Assembly: GCA_028710415.1 (NCBI GenBank)
Contig: JAQTUE010000002.1
Span: 186,001 to 250,000, forward strand
Origin: Paludibacter sp.
GTDB taxonomy: Bacteria > Bacteroidota > Bacteroidia > Bacteroidales > Paludibacteraceae
Direction of reading: 5' to 3'
Length of the DNA stretch: 64,000 nucleotides
The translations under genes were made by a program, and so were the position numbers. Under the pieces are notes generated by a model. The model was not told where the DNA came from and ran no database searches. It was given only the letters and a program-made list of their open reading frames with translations. Positions 27,995 to 37,463 of the stretch are shown piece by piece. Every line of letters begins with the position of its first letter. Positions within the stretch are counted from its first letter, which is position 1.

Positions 27995-28037
27995 TCTCAA
28001 AATAGAGCTTAATTCATTCAAATATAACAATATACAG

Positions 28038-28125
28038 TCATATTAAATCTTTCAAAAAGATTTATGTTCATGCAGCTAAATGCTTACTTATCAGTTTAAA
28101 TGTATCCTCAAAAACAGAATTAGAC
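28038..28125 (-). pseudogene. uvrA: Decayed 3' end of a second uvrA
   Basis: Read on the minus strand, the bases give NSVFEDTFKLISKH...IFLKD with stops, matching the UvrA C-terminus [14 protein letters not shown]...LFLKD. The homology continues past the stop into the intergenic sequence: 27961-28037 aligns with 29921-29990 behind the real uvrA at roughly three bases in four. The rest of uvrA is absent here. Confidence 0.75.
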
Positions 28126-28238
28126 TTCCTGACTACACATAAACTTAGTTGTCTCTAATTGTTTCTAAAGTGAGAGTTGCTCTGTTTAAATAATATGCGA
28201 ATAAAGGTGAGGTATAGGGCGTCTGTTTTTTTTAGTAA

Positions 28239-28340
28239 GGGTTAAAAACGAAAATAAAGTTTTGAATATAAGGCAAATATATGCTCCCTGATTATTTCCT
28301 GACTACTTGCTATTTGCCTGTCATTATTTATTTTTAACCC
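28239..28340. repeat. Nested foldback sequence
   Basis: Outer arms GGGTTAAAAA...AAATAAA (28239-28258) and TTTATTTTTAACCC (28327-28340), inner arms AGGCAAATA (28271) and TATTTGCCT (28311). The rest of 28126-28487 is AT-rich with no gene seen. Confidence 0.6.
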
Positions 28341-28487
28341 ACAGTATAGTGTGTTTATTACTTTTATCCGATAATAATTACAGCTGGCCTTTTTAAAGTC
28401 AGATTGTCAAAGCTTTAATTATTTTACTGTTTTACTTTCCAAATTGCCTGCATGTTGGGTGAAAAGTATGTTAGCCGGGTTTACTTA

Positions 28488-29708
28488 CTACAATGACCGT
28501 TTTTTACCATAGCCTACCAATGCCCAGCCTGCTGTAATCATGAATTGGCTGCCTCTCAGTTCAGGTTTGTTGCTGGTGGGTATGATGTACATTGCCCTCA
28601 ACCTGATACCATTATAGCTGTATTCATTTTGCAGATACGGATTTGCCCTGTTATTCTTAAACTTAATATCACAGTTAAGTCCTACCTGATACGAAAATGA
28701 TCCAAGTTCCTGGTTCTTTAATTCGGGATGGCTGTCCTTGTCGGTTTGAACAGGGTCGCAAAAGTATCCGCCAATTCCTGCAAAAGGTATCAAAGTTACT
28801 GTCCTGTTATTTAAGGTTTCGTATCCAAGGCTAAGCTCCGGTGCAAAATACGTCACTGATGACCCGGAAGGTAATATAACTGTTGGTGTAAAATAAAAGT
28901 CCTTTTTAGTAGAAGTACCTATTATATTAATGCGGGTAAACAATCCCAGTTTCTTATGATGAAAATCCCAGCCAAAACCGGCAGCAAAACCATCTTTTAT
29001 ATAATCGTGTTTTGATCCTGCATTCGCATACCCGATTGAAAAATCCATTCCAAACCCGTAATCTGATGGGCCAACAATAAACCGGATGTAGTTCCGTACA
29101 TAATGCTCATAAATGGAATGCGGGTAAGAGGCTAGGAAAGAATCACATTGTTTGTTTATTTCTTCCTGCACTTTATCTTTCATTTCCAGGCTCCCTTTGG
29201 GATTATTTTCCTTGAAAATATCATTTAGAATTAATGTTAGCATGCTTTTATCCACGGCCGAAAGCGTTGAGGCCTCGATATTTTTATACATGTTTTGCAA
29301 ATAGATAAATGAATTCTCTGCAAGCTTTCCACTTAATTGATCCTCATTGGGTTTGATTTGGGTTTTTCTTCTGGTTAAAGTCTCTAATTTTGATATGGAA
29401 TCAATCCTCAGGATCTCTTTTAATGAAAAAGAATAATTTTTGGTCAATACTCCCAGGTATATTTGTTCGAAAGAATTAAAAGCAGCATAATTCTCATCGG
29501 ACACTTTGTTGTTCAGGTACAGATAGGCTTCATTCACTTTATCCAGGTCGCCGGCAATATAACTATCCAGTAATAAATTCCTGCCACGGGAAATGATGTC
29601 GGATTTAGATAGCTCGTAATTCTTTATTGAACTGGCAATATCCTGTGATGATACGAATGATGATAAACAAAAACAAAGTAATATGGCTGAAATTAATTGT
29701 TTTCTCAT
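28488..29708 (-). CDS. Exported protein with a probable C-terminal barrel
   Basis: 406 residues, unrecognised. A signal peptide (MRKQLISAILLCFCLSSFVSS) is followed by a helical domain to about 215 and then alternating strands: YGFGMDFSIGYANAG, DGFAAGFGWDFHH, LGLFTRINIIG, YFAPELSLGYETL, VTLIPFAGIGGYF, SFSYQVGLNCDIKF, IRLRAMYIIP, FMITAGWALVGYGK. This suggests a helical periplasmic part joined to a small outer-membrane barrel. It is the only gene in the block inserted between uvrA and the decayed uvrA tail, and it has its own palindrome-flanked promoter. Confidence 0.6.
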   Translation of the reverse strand: MRKQLISAILLCFCLSSFVSSQDIASSIKNYELSKSDIISRGRNLLLDSYIAGDLDKVNEAYLYLNNKVSDENYAAFNSFEQIYLGVLTKNYSFSLKEILRIDSISKLETLTRRKTQIKPNEDQLSGKLAENSFIYLQNMYKNIEASTLSAVDKSMLTLILNDIFKENNPKGSLEMKDKVQEEINKQCDSFLASYPHSIYEHYVRNYIRFIVGPSDYGFGMDFSIGYANAGSKHDYIKDGFAAGFGWDFHHKKLGLFTRINIIGTSTKKDFYFTPTVILPSGSSVTYFAPELSLGYETLNNRTVTLIPFAGIGGYFCDPVQTDKDSHPELKNQELGSFSYQVGLNCDIKFKNNRANPYLQNEYSYNGIRLRAMYIIPTSNKPELRGSQFMITAGWALVGYGKKRSL

Positions 29709-29756
29709 TTGAGTAGTCCTGAAGCGTTTATATTTATCCTATGTTGTAAAACGATA

Positions 29757-29764
29757 CAAATATA
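29757..29764 (-). promoter_or_regulatory. -7 promoter element of the exported barrel gene
   Basis: TATATTTG on the minus strand, 49 bases before the ATG. Confidence 0.6.
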
Positions 29765-29770
29765 ACAAAT

Positions 29771-29805
29771 GGGTTCTAATTATTAAAATATAATAATTAG
29801 AACCC
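29771..29805. repeat. Palindrome next to the exported barrel gene promoter
   Basis: GGGTTCTAATTATTA and its exact complement flank AAATA (15-bp arms), six bases upstream of the -7 box. It shares the TTCTAATTATTA word with the palindrome at 27944-27994. A third, imperfect relative lies at 29910-29947. Confidence 0.75.
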
Positions 29806-29990
29806 ACTGAAATTAACAGAAATTTTTGAGATATGCCTTTTTACAAGAGTGAATTCAGGATACAGGCAGTTGCATTTAATGGTTTGATCAAAGAATGAAT
29901 CATTTGGTTTAGATTATTGGAATCTAATTATTGAAATCTGATAATTGGCATAAAATACGACTTAATTCATTCTAATATAGCTGTATATGA

Positions 29991-32804
29991 TCACATCTTA
30001 TCTTTCAAAAACAGTCCGGTATACGATTCTTTGCACTTCCTGATCAGTTCAGGCGTACCTTCGAAAACAAGATTACCTCCCATGTCGCCACCTTCGGGGC
30101 CAATATCAATAATGTGATCGGCACACTTGATGATTTCCAGGTTGTGTTCGATAATAATAACGGTATGCCCTTTCAGGATCAAAGCATCAAAAGCTTTAAG
30201 CAAGGTTTTTATATCGTGGAAATGCAACCCGGTGGTAGGTTCGTCAAACACAAATATGGTTGGTTCGGGTTTCTCATTGGCAAGGAACGATGCCAGTTTT
30301 ACCCGCTGGCTTTCACCACCGGACAATGTGCTGGATGACTGTCCAAGTTTGACATACCCTACGCCTACATCCTGCAAGGGTTTTAACCGCTTAACAATTT
30401 TCTTTTCTGTATTACCGGCATGCTGTGAGAAAAACTCGATAGCCTGATTAACGGTCATCTCCAGTACATCAAAGATATTGGATTCTTTGTAAGTAACATC
30501 CAGGATATCCTGTTTAAATCGTTTCCCATGGCAGTGCTCGCATTCCAGTACCAGGTCGGCCATGAATTGCATTTCAACAGTTACGGTACCTTCTCCCTGG
30601 CATTCTTCGCAACGGCCCCCTTCCGTATTGAAAGAGAAATGGGATGCCGTGTAGTTCATTTGTTTTGAAAGTTGCTGATCGGCATAAAGCTTGCGAATCT
30701 CGTCGTAGGCCTTGATATAGGTTACCGGGTTCGAACGTGAGGAACGGCCTATTGGGTTCTGGTCCACAAACTCAATGTCCTTTGCCAGGTGCATACTGCC
30801 TTTTAAAGTTCCGAATTGTCCTGTACGATCGGCAATACCCCCGTAATGTTTCTTCAGGGCGGTGTAAAACACATTCCGCACCAGGGAAGATTTCCCCGAT
30901 CCGCTGACTCCGGTAACTACGGTCATGACGTTCAAAGGGAACTTGACATCAATGCCTTTCAGATTATTCTCGCGAGCACCGAACACTTCAATGTAGTTGT
31001 TCCATTTCCTGCGTTGTTTCGGAATGTCTATTTTCTCAAGCCCCAGTAAATATTTCAGGGTATATGAATTTCCTAATTCGGTAGAATTCAGTTTGTTTTT
31101 CTTTAATCCGTCCAGATCGGGAATGCCCTGAAATACCAGTTCTCCGCCTAAACGTCCTGCATTTGGTCCGATATCAATCAGGTAATCGGCAGCACGCATG
31201 ATTTCTTCATCATGTTCCACAACCACTACCGTATTTCCTAAGTCACGCAATTGTTTCAATACCTTGATCAACAAATGGGTATCACGTGAGTGCAACCCGA
31301 TACTTGGCTCGTCCAGAATATAGAGTGAGCCTACCAGGCTGCTGCCCAATGAAGTGGCCAGGTTGATGCGCTGGCTTTCACCACCGGATAATGTATTGGA
31401 CAAACGGTTCAGGGTCAGGTAGCCCAACCCTACATCGAGCAGGAAGTGAATGCGGTTATTGATTTCAATCAACAAACGTTTTGCAATGGCTGCATCCTGT
31501 TCGTCGAGGTTTAGATTCTCGAAATAATTATTCAGGGTACTGATTGGCAATAATACTAAATCAGTAATTGATTTGCCATCAATGCGAATGTACGAAGCTT
31601 CTTTTTTTAAGCGGCTTCCCTGGCATTCCGGACATAAGGTCTTGCCGCGGTAACGGGCCAGCATTACCCGGTATTGGATTTTATACTGATTCGATTCCAG
31701 GTATTTAAAGAATGCATTCAGTCCTTCAAAGTAAGCATTGCCTGTCCATATCAGATGGCGTTGTTCGTCGGTCAGTTCATAATAGGGTTTATGGACAGGG
31801 AAGTTGAACTTTGAAGCGGTATGGATCAGTTGGTTTTTCCATTCGCTCATAACTTCGCCCTTCCAGCACACAACTGCATCCTCGAAGATCGACAGATTCT
31901 TATTTGGAACTACCAGATCTTCGTCAATACCAATGACCCTGCCGAATCCTTCGCATTTAGGGCAGGCGCCGATAGGGCTGTTGAAACTGAACGTATGAAC
32001 TGTGGGGATCTCAAACAATAAACCGTCAGCTTCAAACTTCTTTGAAAAGTAAAGCATTTTAGTCTCCTCTTCCTGAATGACTTTCAGCACGCAGGCATCA
32101 TTTCCTTCAAAGAATGCTGTCTCAATGGAATCGGTCAATCGGCTGATAGCCGTTTGTGTGTGTTCAATCACCAACCGGTCGATCAACAAATAAACTTCTT
32201 TGTTTTCCACCTTGGAGTCTGTTTTCAGGAAATCACCAATCTGTAACGTTTCACCATTTACCTCAACCCTGCTGAATCCCTGTAATTGCAGGCTGGCAAG
32301 TTGTTCGGTGAGTGTTCGTTCGGATGTTGCTACAACTGGGGTTAACACCATTATTTTAGTGTTGTCGGCAAAGCTCATGGCTGCATCAATCACATCCTGG
32401 GCTTCGTGCCTTTGCACCAACTCGCCCGAAATGGGGGAATAGGTCTTCCCAATACGGGCAAAAAGCAGTTTGATATATTCGTAAATTTCCGTTGATGTAC
32501 CTACTGTCGAGCGGGGATTCCTGGTGTTCACCTTTTGCTCTATGGCAATTGCCGGGGGTATTCCTTTGATAAAATCCACCTCCGGTTTGCTCATTCTGCC
32601 CAGAAACTGACGGGCGTAGGACGAAAGACTTTCCACGTATCGGCGCTGCCCCTCGGCATAAAGCGTATCGAATGCAAGTGATGATTTGCCGGAACCTGAA
32701 AGGCCGGTAATCACGACTAATTTGTTACGTGGTATTTCAACATCTATATTCTTTAAGTTGTGTACCCTGGCACCTTTTATTATAATATTCCCTTGTTTGG
32801 ACAT
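29991..32804 (-). CDS. uvrA: Excinuclease ABC subunit A
   Basis: 937 residues, full length. There are two ABC ATPase halves: Walker [10 protein letters not shown] (34-42) and [10 protein letters not shown] near 632-641; signatures [14 protein letters not shown] and [14 protein letters not shown]; zinc-finger cysteines [23 protein letters not shown] and CEHCHGKR. It scans DNA for bulky damage and loads UvrB in nucleotide excision repair. The 3' end has a diverged partial duplicate at 28038-28125, so its last codons may have been supplied or replaced during an insertion; the protein itself looks intact. Confidence 0.97.
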   Translation of the reverse strand: MSKQGNIIIKGARVHNLKNIDVEIPRNKLVVITGLSGSGKSSLAFDTLYAEGQRRYVESLSSYARQFLGRMSKPEVDFIKGIPPAIAIEQKVNTRNPRSTVGTSTEIYEYIKLLFARIGKTYSPISGELVQRHEAQDVIDAAMSFADNTKIMVLTPVVATSERTLTEQLASLQLQGFSRVEVNGETLQIGDFLKTDSKVENKEVYLLIDRLVIEHTQTAISRLTDSIETAFFEGNDACVLKVIQEEETKMLYFSKKFEADGLLFEIPTVHTFSFNSPIGACPKCEGFGRVIGIDEDLVVPNKNLSIFEDAVVCWKGEVMSEWKNQLIHTASKFNFPVHKPYYELTDEQRHLIWTGNAYFEGLNAFFKYLESNQYKIQYRVMLARYRGKTLCPECQGSRLKKEASYIRIDGKSITDLVLLPISTLNNYFENLNLDEQDAAIAKRLLIEINNRIHFLLDVGLGYLTLNRLSNTLSGGESQRINLATSLGSSLVGSLYILDEPSIGLHSRDTHLLIKVLKQLRDLGNTVVVVEHDEEIMRAADYLIDIGPNAGRLGGELVFQGIPDLDGLKKNKLNSTELGNSYTLKYLLGLEKIDIPKQRRKWNNYIEVFGARENNLKGIDVKFPLNVMTVVTGVSGSGKSSLVRNVFYTALKKHYGGIADRTGQFGTLKGSMHLAKDIEFVDQNPIGRSSRSNPVTYIKAYDEIRKLYADQQLSKQMNYTASHFSFNTEGGRCEECQGEGTVTVEMQFMADLVLECEHCHGKRFKQDILDVTYKESNIFDVLEMTVNQAIEFFSQHAGNTEKKIVKRLKPLQDVGVGYVKLGQSSSTLSGGESQRVKLASFLANEKPEPTIFVFDEPTTGLHFHDIKTLLKAFDALILKGHTVIIIEHNLEIIKCADHIIDIGPEGGDMGGNLVFEGTPELIRKCKESYTGLFLKDKM

Positions 32805-32924
32805 GTATTTAATTAATTCTGATTTAATAACCTGCTGTTTTTTTGATGTGAGAAATACTTGCTACCTGTTTTTTGAGTTATATACTACTGAAACACCATT
32901 TAAAAACTGCTTTTTTACAACCTG

Positions 32925-32932
32925 CAAAGATA
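32925..32932 (-). promoter_or_regulatory. -7 promoter element of uvrA
   Basis: TATCTTTG on the minus strand, 121 bases before the ATG. The following 670 bases, up to the argR promoter, hold no gene that I can support; one short hairpin ACCTGAA/TTCAGGT is at about 33321-33336. Confidence 0.55.
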
Positions 32933-33606
32933 CTGCTTTTGAAATGAATAATTATTAACCTGCAATTAATAATTACCTGGTTGTTGTCAATTAAAATGTT
33001 GATTTTGATAAATTAATATTTTCAATCCATTAGCACAAGCAGGTGGTCCGAATTAATGGGTTATTTTACATGCCGGCAATCTGTTTTGACCTTCTCTACT
33101 CTGAAGCACCCGGGGAAGCATTGAAGCCAATCCTGGGCCTGAATCCAAATCACCCCTGATTCTGCTTCTTTTTTTGCAATTCTTCCAACGGCACTATTTT
33201 CTGAATTACATTATTACTCAGTCCTAGTACAGAGACAGTTTAAATAGTGAACCCTTCCATTCTGAGTTTAGTTTAATTACTTTTGTTAAAGCCCTGCAAC
33301 TTCATGCCGTTTTCCTTCCAACCTGAAAATTCAGGTAAGGTTCCAATCTGATCTGTATGTCCTCCGAAATGAATATTATTGTAGTTAAGAAAAGATGAAC
33401 GGCTAATTTATAATGTGACTTTTAATTGTTCCTGTTATGTCGCATCTCCTGAAAAAAGAATTTCTGAATAATCATTCAAAAGCATATCCTTCCAATGTAA
33501 ACAATTTGATGAAATAATCTGTTTGTTCTGTTATTCTATAAATATGCAAGAATATCAATGTAAACTCATAAACTTAAGTTAAAACAGAATAAATATGATG
33601 TAATAT

Positions 33607-33637
33607 TTTGATATATGCATAAAATGTTGTACTTTTG
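33607..33637 (+). promoter_or_regulatory. Promoter of the argR-GNAT-argG operon
   Basis: TTTG (33607-33610), 19-base spacer, TACTTTTG (33630-33637), a near-ideal Bacteroidota sigma-ABfr promoter. AT-rich TATGCAT-like words around it could be ArgR sites, but this was not established. Confidence 0.75.
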
Positions 33638-33664
33638 CCCCTAATCTAAATAATTATACATTTT

Positions 33665-34135
33665 ATGAAGAATAAACGTAACCGTTTACAAATTATCTCA
33701 GAAATTCTTCGCTCAACAGTAGTTGGTAGTCAGGAGGAATTGCTAAAAATGCTCAGTGAGCGACAGTGTGAAGTAACCCAGGCGACTTTGTCGCGGGATT
33801 TAAAGTTGCTGAAAGTTGCAAAGACTCCATTGTCAAACGGTGCCTATAAATATATTTTGCCTTCATATAATAAACCACTTCCTAATTCCGGTGCAGGCAA
33901 CACGTTGATTGCACACGGAGCGGTACTAAGCCTGGAATTCTCCGGTCAGCTTGGGGTAGTAAAAACCAAACCCGGTTATGCCAGTGCCATTGCCTGGGAT
34001 ATTGACAACAAGGCCACGGAACATGTATTGGGTACTATTGCAGGCGATGATACTATTTTGGTCATTCCCCGTGAAGGTATCACCCGTGAAGATATTCTCG
34101 AAATGATGAATATCACTTTCTCAGAAAAAGATTAA
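33665..34135 (+). CDS. argR: Arginine repressor
   Basis: 156 residues. N-terminal winged helix at about 1-70 (LLKMLSERQCEVTQATLSRDLKLL), linker, then the hexamerisation/arginine-binding domain with GTIAGDDTILVIPRE near 130-145. ArgR binds operators when arginine is abundant and represses biosynthesis. It heads the operon with an acetyltransferase and argG, a gene order I recall from other Bacteroidales, and probably regulates its own promoter. Confidence 0.93.
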   Translation: MKNKRNRLQIISEILRSTVVGSQEELLKMLSERQCEVTQATLSRDLKLLKVAKTPLSNGAYKYILPSYNKPLPNSGAGNTLIAHGAVLSLEFSGQLGVVKTKPGYASAIAWDIDNKATEHVLGTIAGDDTILVIPREGITREDILEMMNITFSEKD

Positions 34136-34207
34136 ACATAAATCGAACTGATTTGAATTGCAAAGCCATTAACTTTGCAGTGAAAAAGGAACTCATTCAA
34201 ACTGAAG

Positions 34208-34783
34208 ATGGATAAAGATATTACCGTTGATGAAATAACGGTACAAATTGCTGATGAACGTTATTTAGGGTATGTTGATACAATATTGACAACCATTGCC
34301 GAAGCTGCGAAAGTACGTGGAACCGGTATTGCACGACGCTCGCCCGAGTATATCGAGCAAAAAATGAAGGAAGGTAAAGCTATTATCGCTTTATCAGGAG
34401 AGGAATTTGCGGGATTTTGCTACATTGAAACGTGGGGGAATAAAAAATTTGTTGCCAATTCAGGTTTAATAGTAGTGGATAAATTCCGGGGTCATGGACT
34501 TGCCAAGCGTATCAAGCGCAAGGCATTTGAACTGTCACGCCAGCGATATCCTGATGCCAAGATATTTGGCTTGACTACCGGCCTGGCAGTTATGAAGATT
34601 AACTCCGAGCTTGGTTATAAACCGGTTACCTTTTCGGAGCTGACCAATGATGAAGCATTCTGGAAAGGATGCCAGAGTTGTGTAAATTATGATATCCTGC
34701 AACGTACCGAAAGGAAGCATTGCCTTTGTACAGGGATGTTGTATGATCCTGCTGTGGAAGAGAAGAAAGATAAGGAAGATTAA
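34208..34783 (+). CDS. GNAT acetyltransferase of the arg operon (candidate N-acetylglutamate synthase)
   Basis: 191 residues with a GNAT fold: EEFAGFCYIETWGNKKFVANSGLIVVDKFRGHGLAKRIKRKAFEL carries the acetyl-CoA loop (RGHGLA). The C-terminus has a cysteine cluster, CQSCVNYD and HCLCTGMLYD, that could bind zinc. Its place between argR and argG suggests acetylation of glutamate, the first step of arginine synthesis, but this is inferred from context. It is clearly shorter than classical ArgA and lacks the kinase-like domain. Confidence 0.8.
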   Translation: MDKDITVDEITVQIADERYLGYVDTILTTIAEAAKVRGTGIARRSPEYIEQKMKEGKAIIALSGEEFAGFCYIETWGNKKFVANSGLIVVDKFRGHGLAKRIKRKAFELSRQRYPDAKIFGLTTGLAVMKINSELGYKPVTFSELTNDEAFWKGCQSCVNYDILQRTERKHCLCTGMLYDPAVEEKKDKED

Positions 34784-34795
34784 GAAATTTAGTTG

Positions 34796-34852
34796 AAACG
34801 GCCGGTTTGATTCGAATCCTGTAAAAGAGGATTGTTGAGATTGGCCTAGGAC
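34796..34852 (+). other. Hairpin between the acetyltransferase and argG
   Basis: GGCC...AATCCT pairs with AGGATT...GGCC around a small loop, with an interior bulge. It could modulate argG expression or mRNA stability. Confidence 0.35.
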
Positions 34853-34868
34853 TTATAATAATAAGAGT

Positions 34869-36068
34869 ATGAAAGAAAAAGTTGTTTTAGCATTTAGCGG
34901 GGGATTGGATACGTCGTTTTGCGCCAAATACCTGTCCGAAGAAAAAGGATATGAGGTGCACACAGCAGTGGCTAATACCGGTGGATTCAGCGAAGAGGAT
35001 TTAAAGGTAATAGAAGATAAAGCATTCCGTCTGGGTGCCGTGACTCATGTGGCATTGGATGTTACCCAGCAGTATTACGATAAAAGTATCAAATACATGG
35101 TTTACGGAAATGTACTTCGCAATGGTACTTATCCGATATCGGTCAGTTCGGAGCGTATTTTCCAGGCAATTGCAATTATCAATTATGCCAAGGAAATCGG
35201 AGCAGACTATGTAGCCCATGGCAGTACAGGTGCCGGAAATGACCAAGTACGTTTCGACCTGACCTTCGATGTGTTGGCTCCGGAAATCAAGATCCTGACC
35301 CCGACACGCGATATGGTGTTGACCCGCGAATATGAAATCAACTACCTGAAAGAACATGGTTTTGATGCTGATTTCAAGAAAATGGAATACTCCATCAACA
35401 AAGGATTGTGGGGAACCAGTATCGGGGGAAAAGAAACCCTGAAATCGGAACAGACTTTACCTGAGGAAGCCTATCCAAGCCAGGTTGAAAAACAAGGGGA
35501 GGAAACTGTTACCATTGAGTTTGAACAAGGTGAAATCTGTGCTGTGAATGGACAGAAGAATACGAATAAAGTGAAACTGATCAATCAACTGGAAGATATA
35601 GCAGGCAAATTCGGTATCGGACGTGATATGCATATCGGCGATACGATTATCGGAATAAAAGGCAGGGTAGGGTTTGAGGCAGCAGCACCATTGCTGATTA
35701 TCAATGCACACAAAATGCTTGAGAAACACACTCTTACAAAATGGCAGCAATACTGGAAAGACCAACTTGGAAACTGGTACGGCATGTTCCTGCATGAAGC
35801 CCAATACCTGGAACCTGTAATGAGGGATATTGAACAATTCCTGCAAAGCTCGCAACAAAATGTTACAGGAACTGTTATAGTAAAACTTCGTCCTTATGGC
35901 TATACCCTGGTAGGAGTTGAAAGTACTTACGACCTGATGAAAACAGATTTTGGGGAATACGGCGAAATTAACCGTGCGTGGAGTGCTGACGACGTAAAAG
36001 GGTTTACTAAAATATTGGGAAATCAAATGAAGATATTTTATAACGTTCAAAAAAGGAACGAGAAGTAA
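34869..36068 (+). CDS. argG: Argininosuccinate synthase
   Basis: 399 residues. The N-terminal PP-loop AFSGGLDTSFCAKYL (about 8-22) binds ATP; GSTGAGNDQVRFDLTF and SINKGLWGTSIGG are family segments. It joins citrulline and aspartate to argininosuccinate. It is the last gene of the argR operon, closed by a perfect 12-bp terminator; argC and argD, which follow in some relatives, are not here. argH is about 14 kb away with pyrE. Confidence 0.95.
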   Translation: MKEKVVLAFSGGLDTSFCAKYLSEEKGYEVHTAVANTGGFSEEDLKVIEDKAFRLGAVTHVALDVTQQYYDKSIKYMVYGNVLRNGTYPISVSSERIFQAIAIINYAKEIGADYVAHGSTGAGNDQVRFDLTFDVLAPEIKILTPTRDMVLTREYEINYLKEHGFDADFKKMEYSINKGLWGTSIGGKETLKSEQTLPEEAYPSQVEKQGEETVTIEFEQGEICAVNGQKNTNKVKLINQLEDIAGKFGIGRDMHIGDTIIGIKGRVGFEAAAPLLIINAHKMLEKHTLTKWQQYWKDQLGNWYGMFLHEAQYLEPVMRDIEQFLQSSQQNVTGTVIVKLRPYGYTLVGVESTYDLMKTDFGEYGEINRAWSADDVKGFTKILGNQMKIFYNVQKRNEK

Positions 36069-36098
36069 ATTGAAACAATAAAATTAAAGACTAGCGTG

Positions 36099-36130
36099 AG
36101 AGCCTTTGCTGAAAAGCAAAGGCTCTTTTA
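36099..36130 (+). terminator. Terminator of the arg operon
   Basis: AGAGCCTTTGCT, loop GAAA, exact complement, then T run. Confidence 0.9.
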
Positions 36131-36153
36131 CAACTGGTTGATAACCAAATTAT

Positions 36154-36184
36154 TTTGATATTCAAAATTTAAATAGTACTTTTG
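36154..36184 (+). promoter_or_regulatory. Promoter of efp
   Basis: TTTG (36154-36157), 19-base spacer, TACTTTTG (36177-36184), an ideal Bacteroidota promoter, giving a ~110-base leader. Confidence 0.75.
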
Positions 36185-36299
36185 CAACCGAAATTAAATG
36201 AATCGAATTGGAAACAAAGGGGTAAGAATTTAATTTCCGAATCCGGATTTCCGAACTTCTAATAGTATAGTGTAAATTTCTTAAATAGTAAATTGTTTT

Positions 36300-36866
36300 A
36301 TGGCTACTACAGCAGATATTAAAAATGGAATGTGTCTCGATATTGATGGTCAATATTTAGTTATAACAGAATTTCTTCATGTTAAACCAGGCAAAGGACC
36401 AGCTTTTGTGCGTACTAAAATGAAAAATGTTGTTACCGGAAGAACTTTCGAGAAAACATTTAACTCCGGGGTACGTATTGAAGAAGTACGCATCGAACGT
36501 CGTGAATTCCAGTTTCTGTACAAAGATGATATGGGATACAACTTTATGAACAATGAATCCTACGAACAGGTTTCAGTGGCTAAAGATTTAATAAACGGGG
36601 TAGATTTCATGAAGGAAGGAATGATGTGTGAAGTGGTGATACACGCACAATCTGAAACCATCCTGTTTGTTGATCTTCCTGTTCAGGTTGCTTTGTTGGT
36701 AACCTATACCGAACCCGGTTTGAAAGGTGATACAGCTACCAATGCTACCAAACCTGCTACCGTTGAAACCGGTGCTACCGTTCGTGTTCCGTTGTTTATA
36801 AACGAAGGTGAAACCATTCGTGTAGATACCCGCAATGGTTCATATGTTGAACGCGTGAAAGTATAG
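36300..36866 (+). CDS. efp: Elongation factor P
   Basis: 188 residues, the standard length. Three beta-barrel domains; the tip loop VKPGKGPAF carries Lys32 at the position modified in other species. It relieves ribosome stalling at polyproline runs. No modification enzyme (EpmA, EarP or YmfI) is nearby. It stands alone between two good terminators. Confidence 0.95.
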   Translation: MATTADIKNGMCLDIDGQYLVITEFLHVKPGKGPAFVRTKMKNVVTGRTFEKTFNSGVRIEEVRIERREFQFLYKDDMGYNFMNNESYEQVSVAKDLINGVDFMKEGMMCEVVIHAQSETILFVDLPVQVALLVTYTEPGLKGDTATNATKPATVETGATVRVPLFINEGETIRVDTRNGSYVERVKV

Positions 36867-36896
36867 TTCTCAATAAAATAAGATTCTTATAGACGA

Positions 36897-36933
36897 AATC
36901 CTGCAAACAATATTGGTTGCAGGATTTTTTTTT
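36897..36933 (+). terminator. Terminator of efp
   Basis: AATCCTGCAA/TTGCAGGATT stem followed by a long T run. Confidence 0.85.
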
Positions 36934-37000
36934 AGAAATAAGCTCATTATTTGCTTTTTTTTTACGTTATTTGCGTTCGATTACAATCCTGATAAGTGTT

Positions 37001-37363
37001 ATGAAAAAAAGACTGCAGAGTTTTGGATATGCCATTCGCGGAATACGGAAAGTATTTGTTACAGAGGCGAATATGAAAATCCATATTGTGATAACTGTCC
37101 TGGTGACTATCAGTGGATTCCTGTTTTCCATCAGCCTGACTGAATGGATGTTCTGTTTGCTCTGCATCGGGTTGGTTGTTGGGGCAGAGATGTTCAATAC
37201 GGCCATTGAAAATGTAGTTGATTTAGCCTCTCCCGAATGGCATCCGTTGGCAGGCAAAGCGAAAGATATTGCTGCCGGAGCAGTCCTTATTTGTGCAGTC
37301 ATTTCGGTTATTATCGGATTAATCATCTTTCTACCAAAAGGCTGGCAGTTGATCGCCCCCTGA
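37001..37363 (+). CDS. dgkA: Diacylglycerol/undecaprenol kinase
   Basis: 120 residues from ATG 37001; the frame is open from 36917, but that part lies in the efp terminator. Three membrane helices and the signature GAEMFNTAIENVVD (about 67-80), then KAKDIAAGAVL, are those of DgkA-type membrane kinases. In Gram-positive and Bacteroidota relatives the substrate is usually undecaprenol. It is followed after 100 bases by comF. Confidence 0.9.
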   Translation: MKKRLQSFGYAIRGIRKVFVTEANMKIHIVITVLVTISGFLFSISLTEWMFCLLCIGLVVGAEMFNTAIENVVDLASPEWHPLAGKAKDIAAGAVLICAVISVIIGLIIFLPKGWQLIAP

Positions 37364-37463
37364 ATTGATCAATAGGAACAAAAAACATCACTTGTAATTG
37401 TGTCATTTAATAAAACCAAACTATTTAAACATCCCGCTTTTGGGAATTATAGGAGGCTTAATT

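Noticed and set aside
34805-34830. tRNA-like TTCGAATCC
   Set aside because: No acceptor, D or anticodon arms can be drawn around it.
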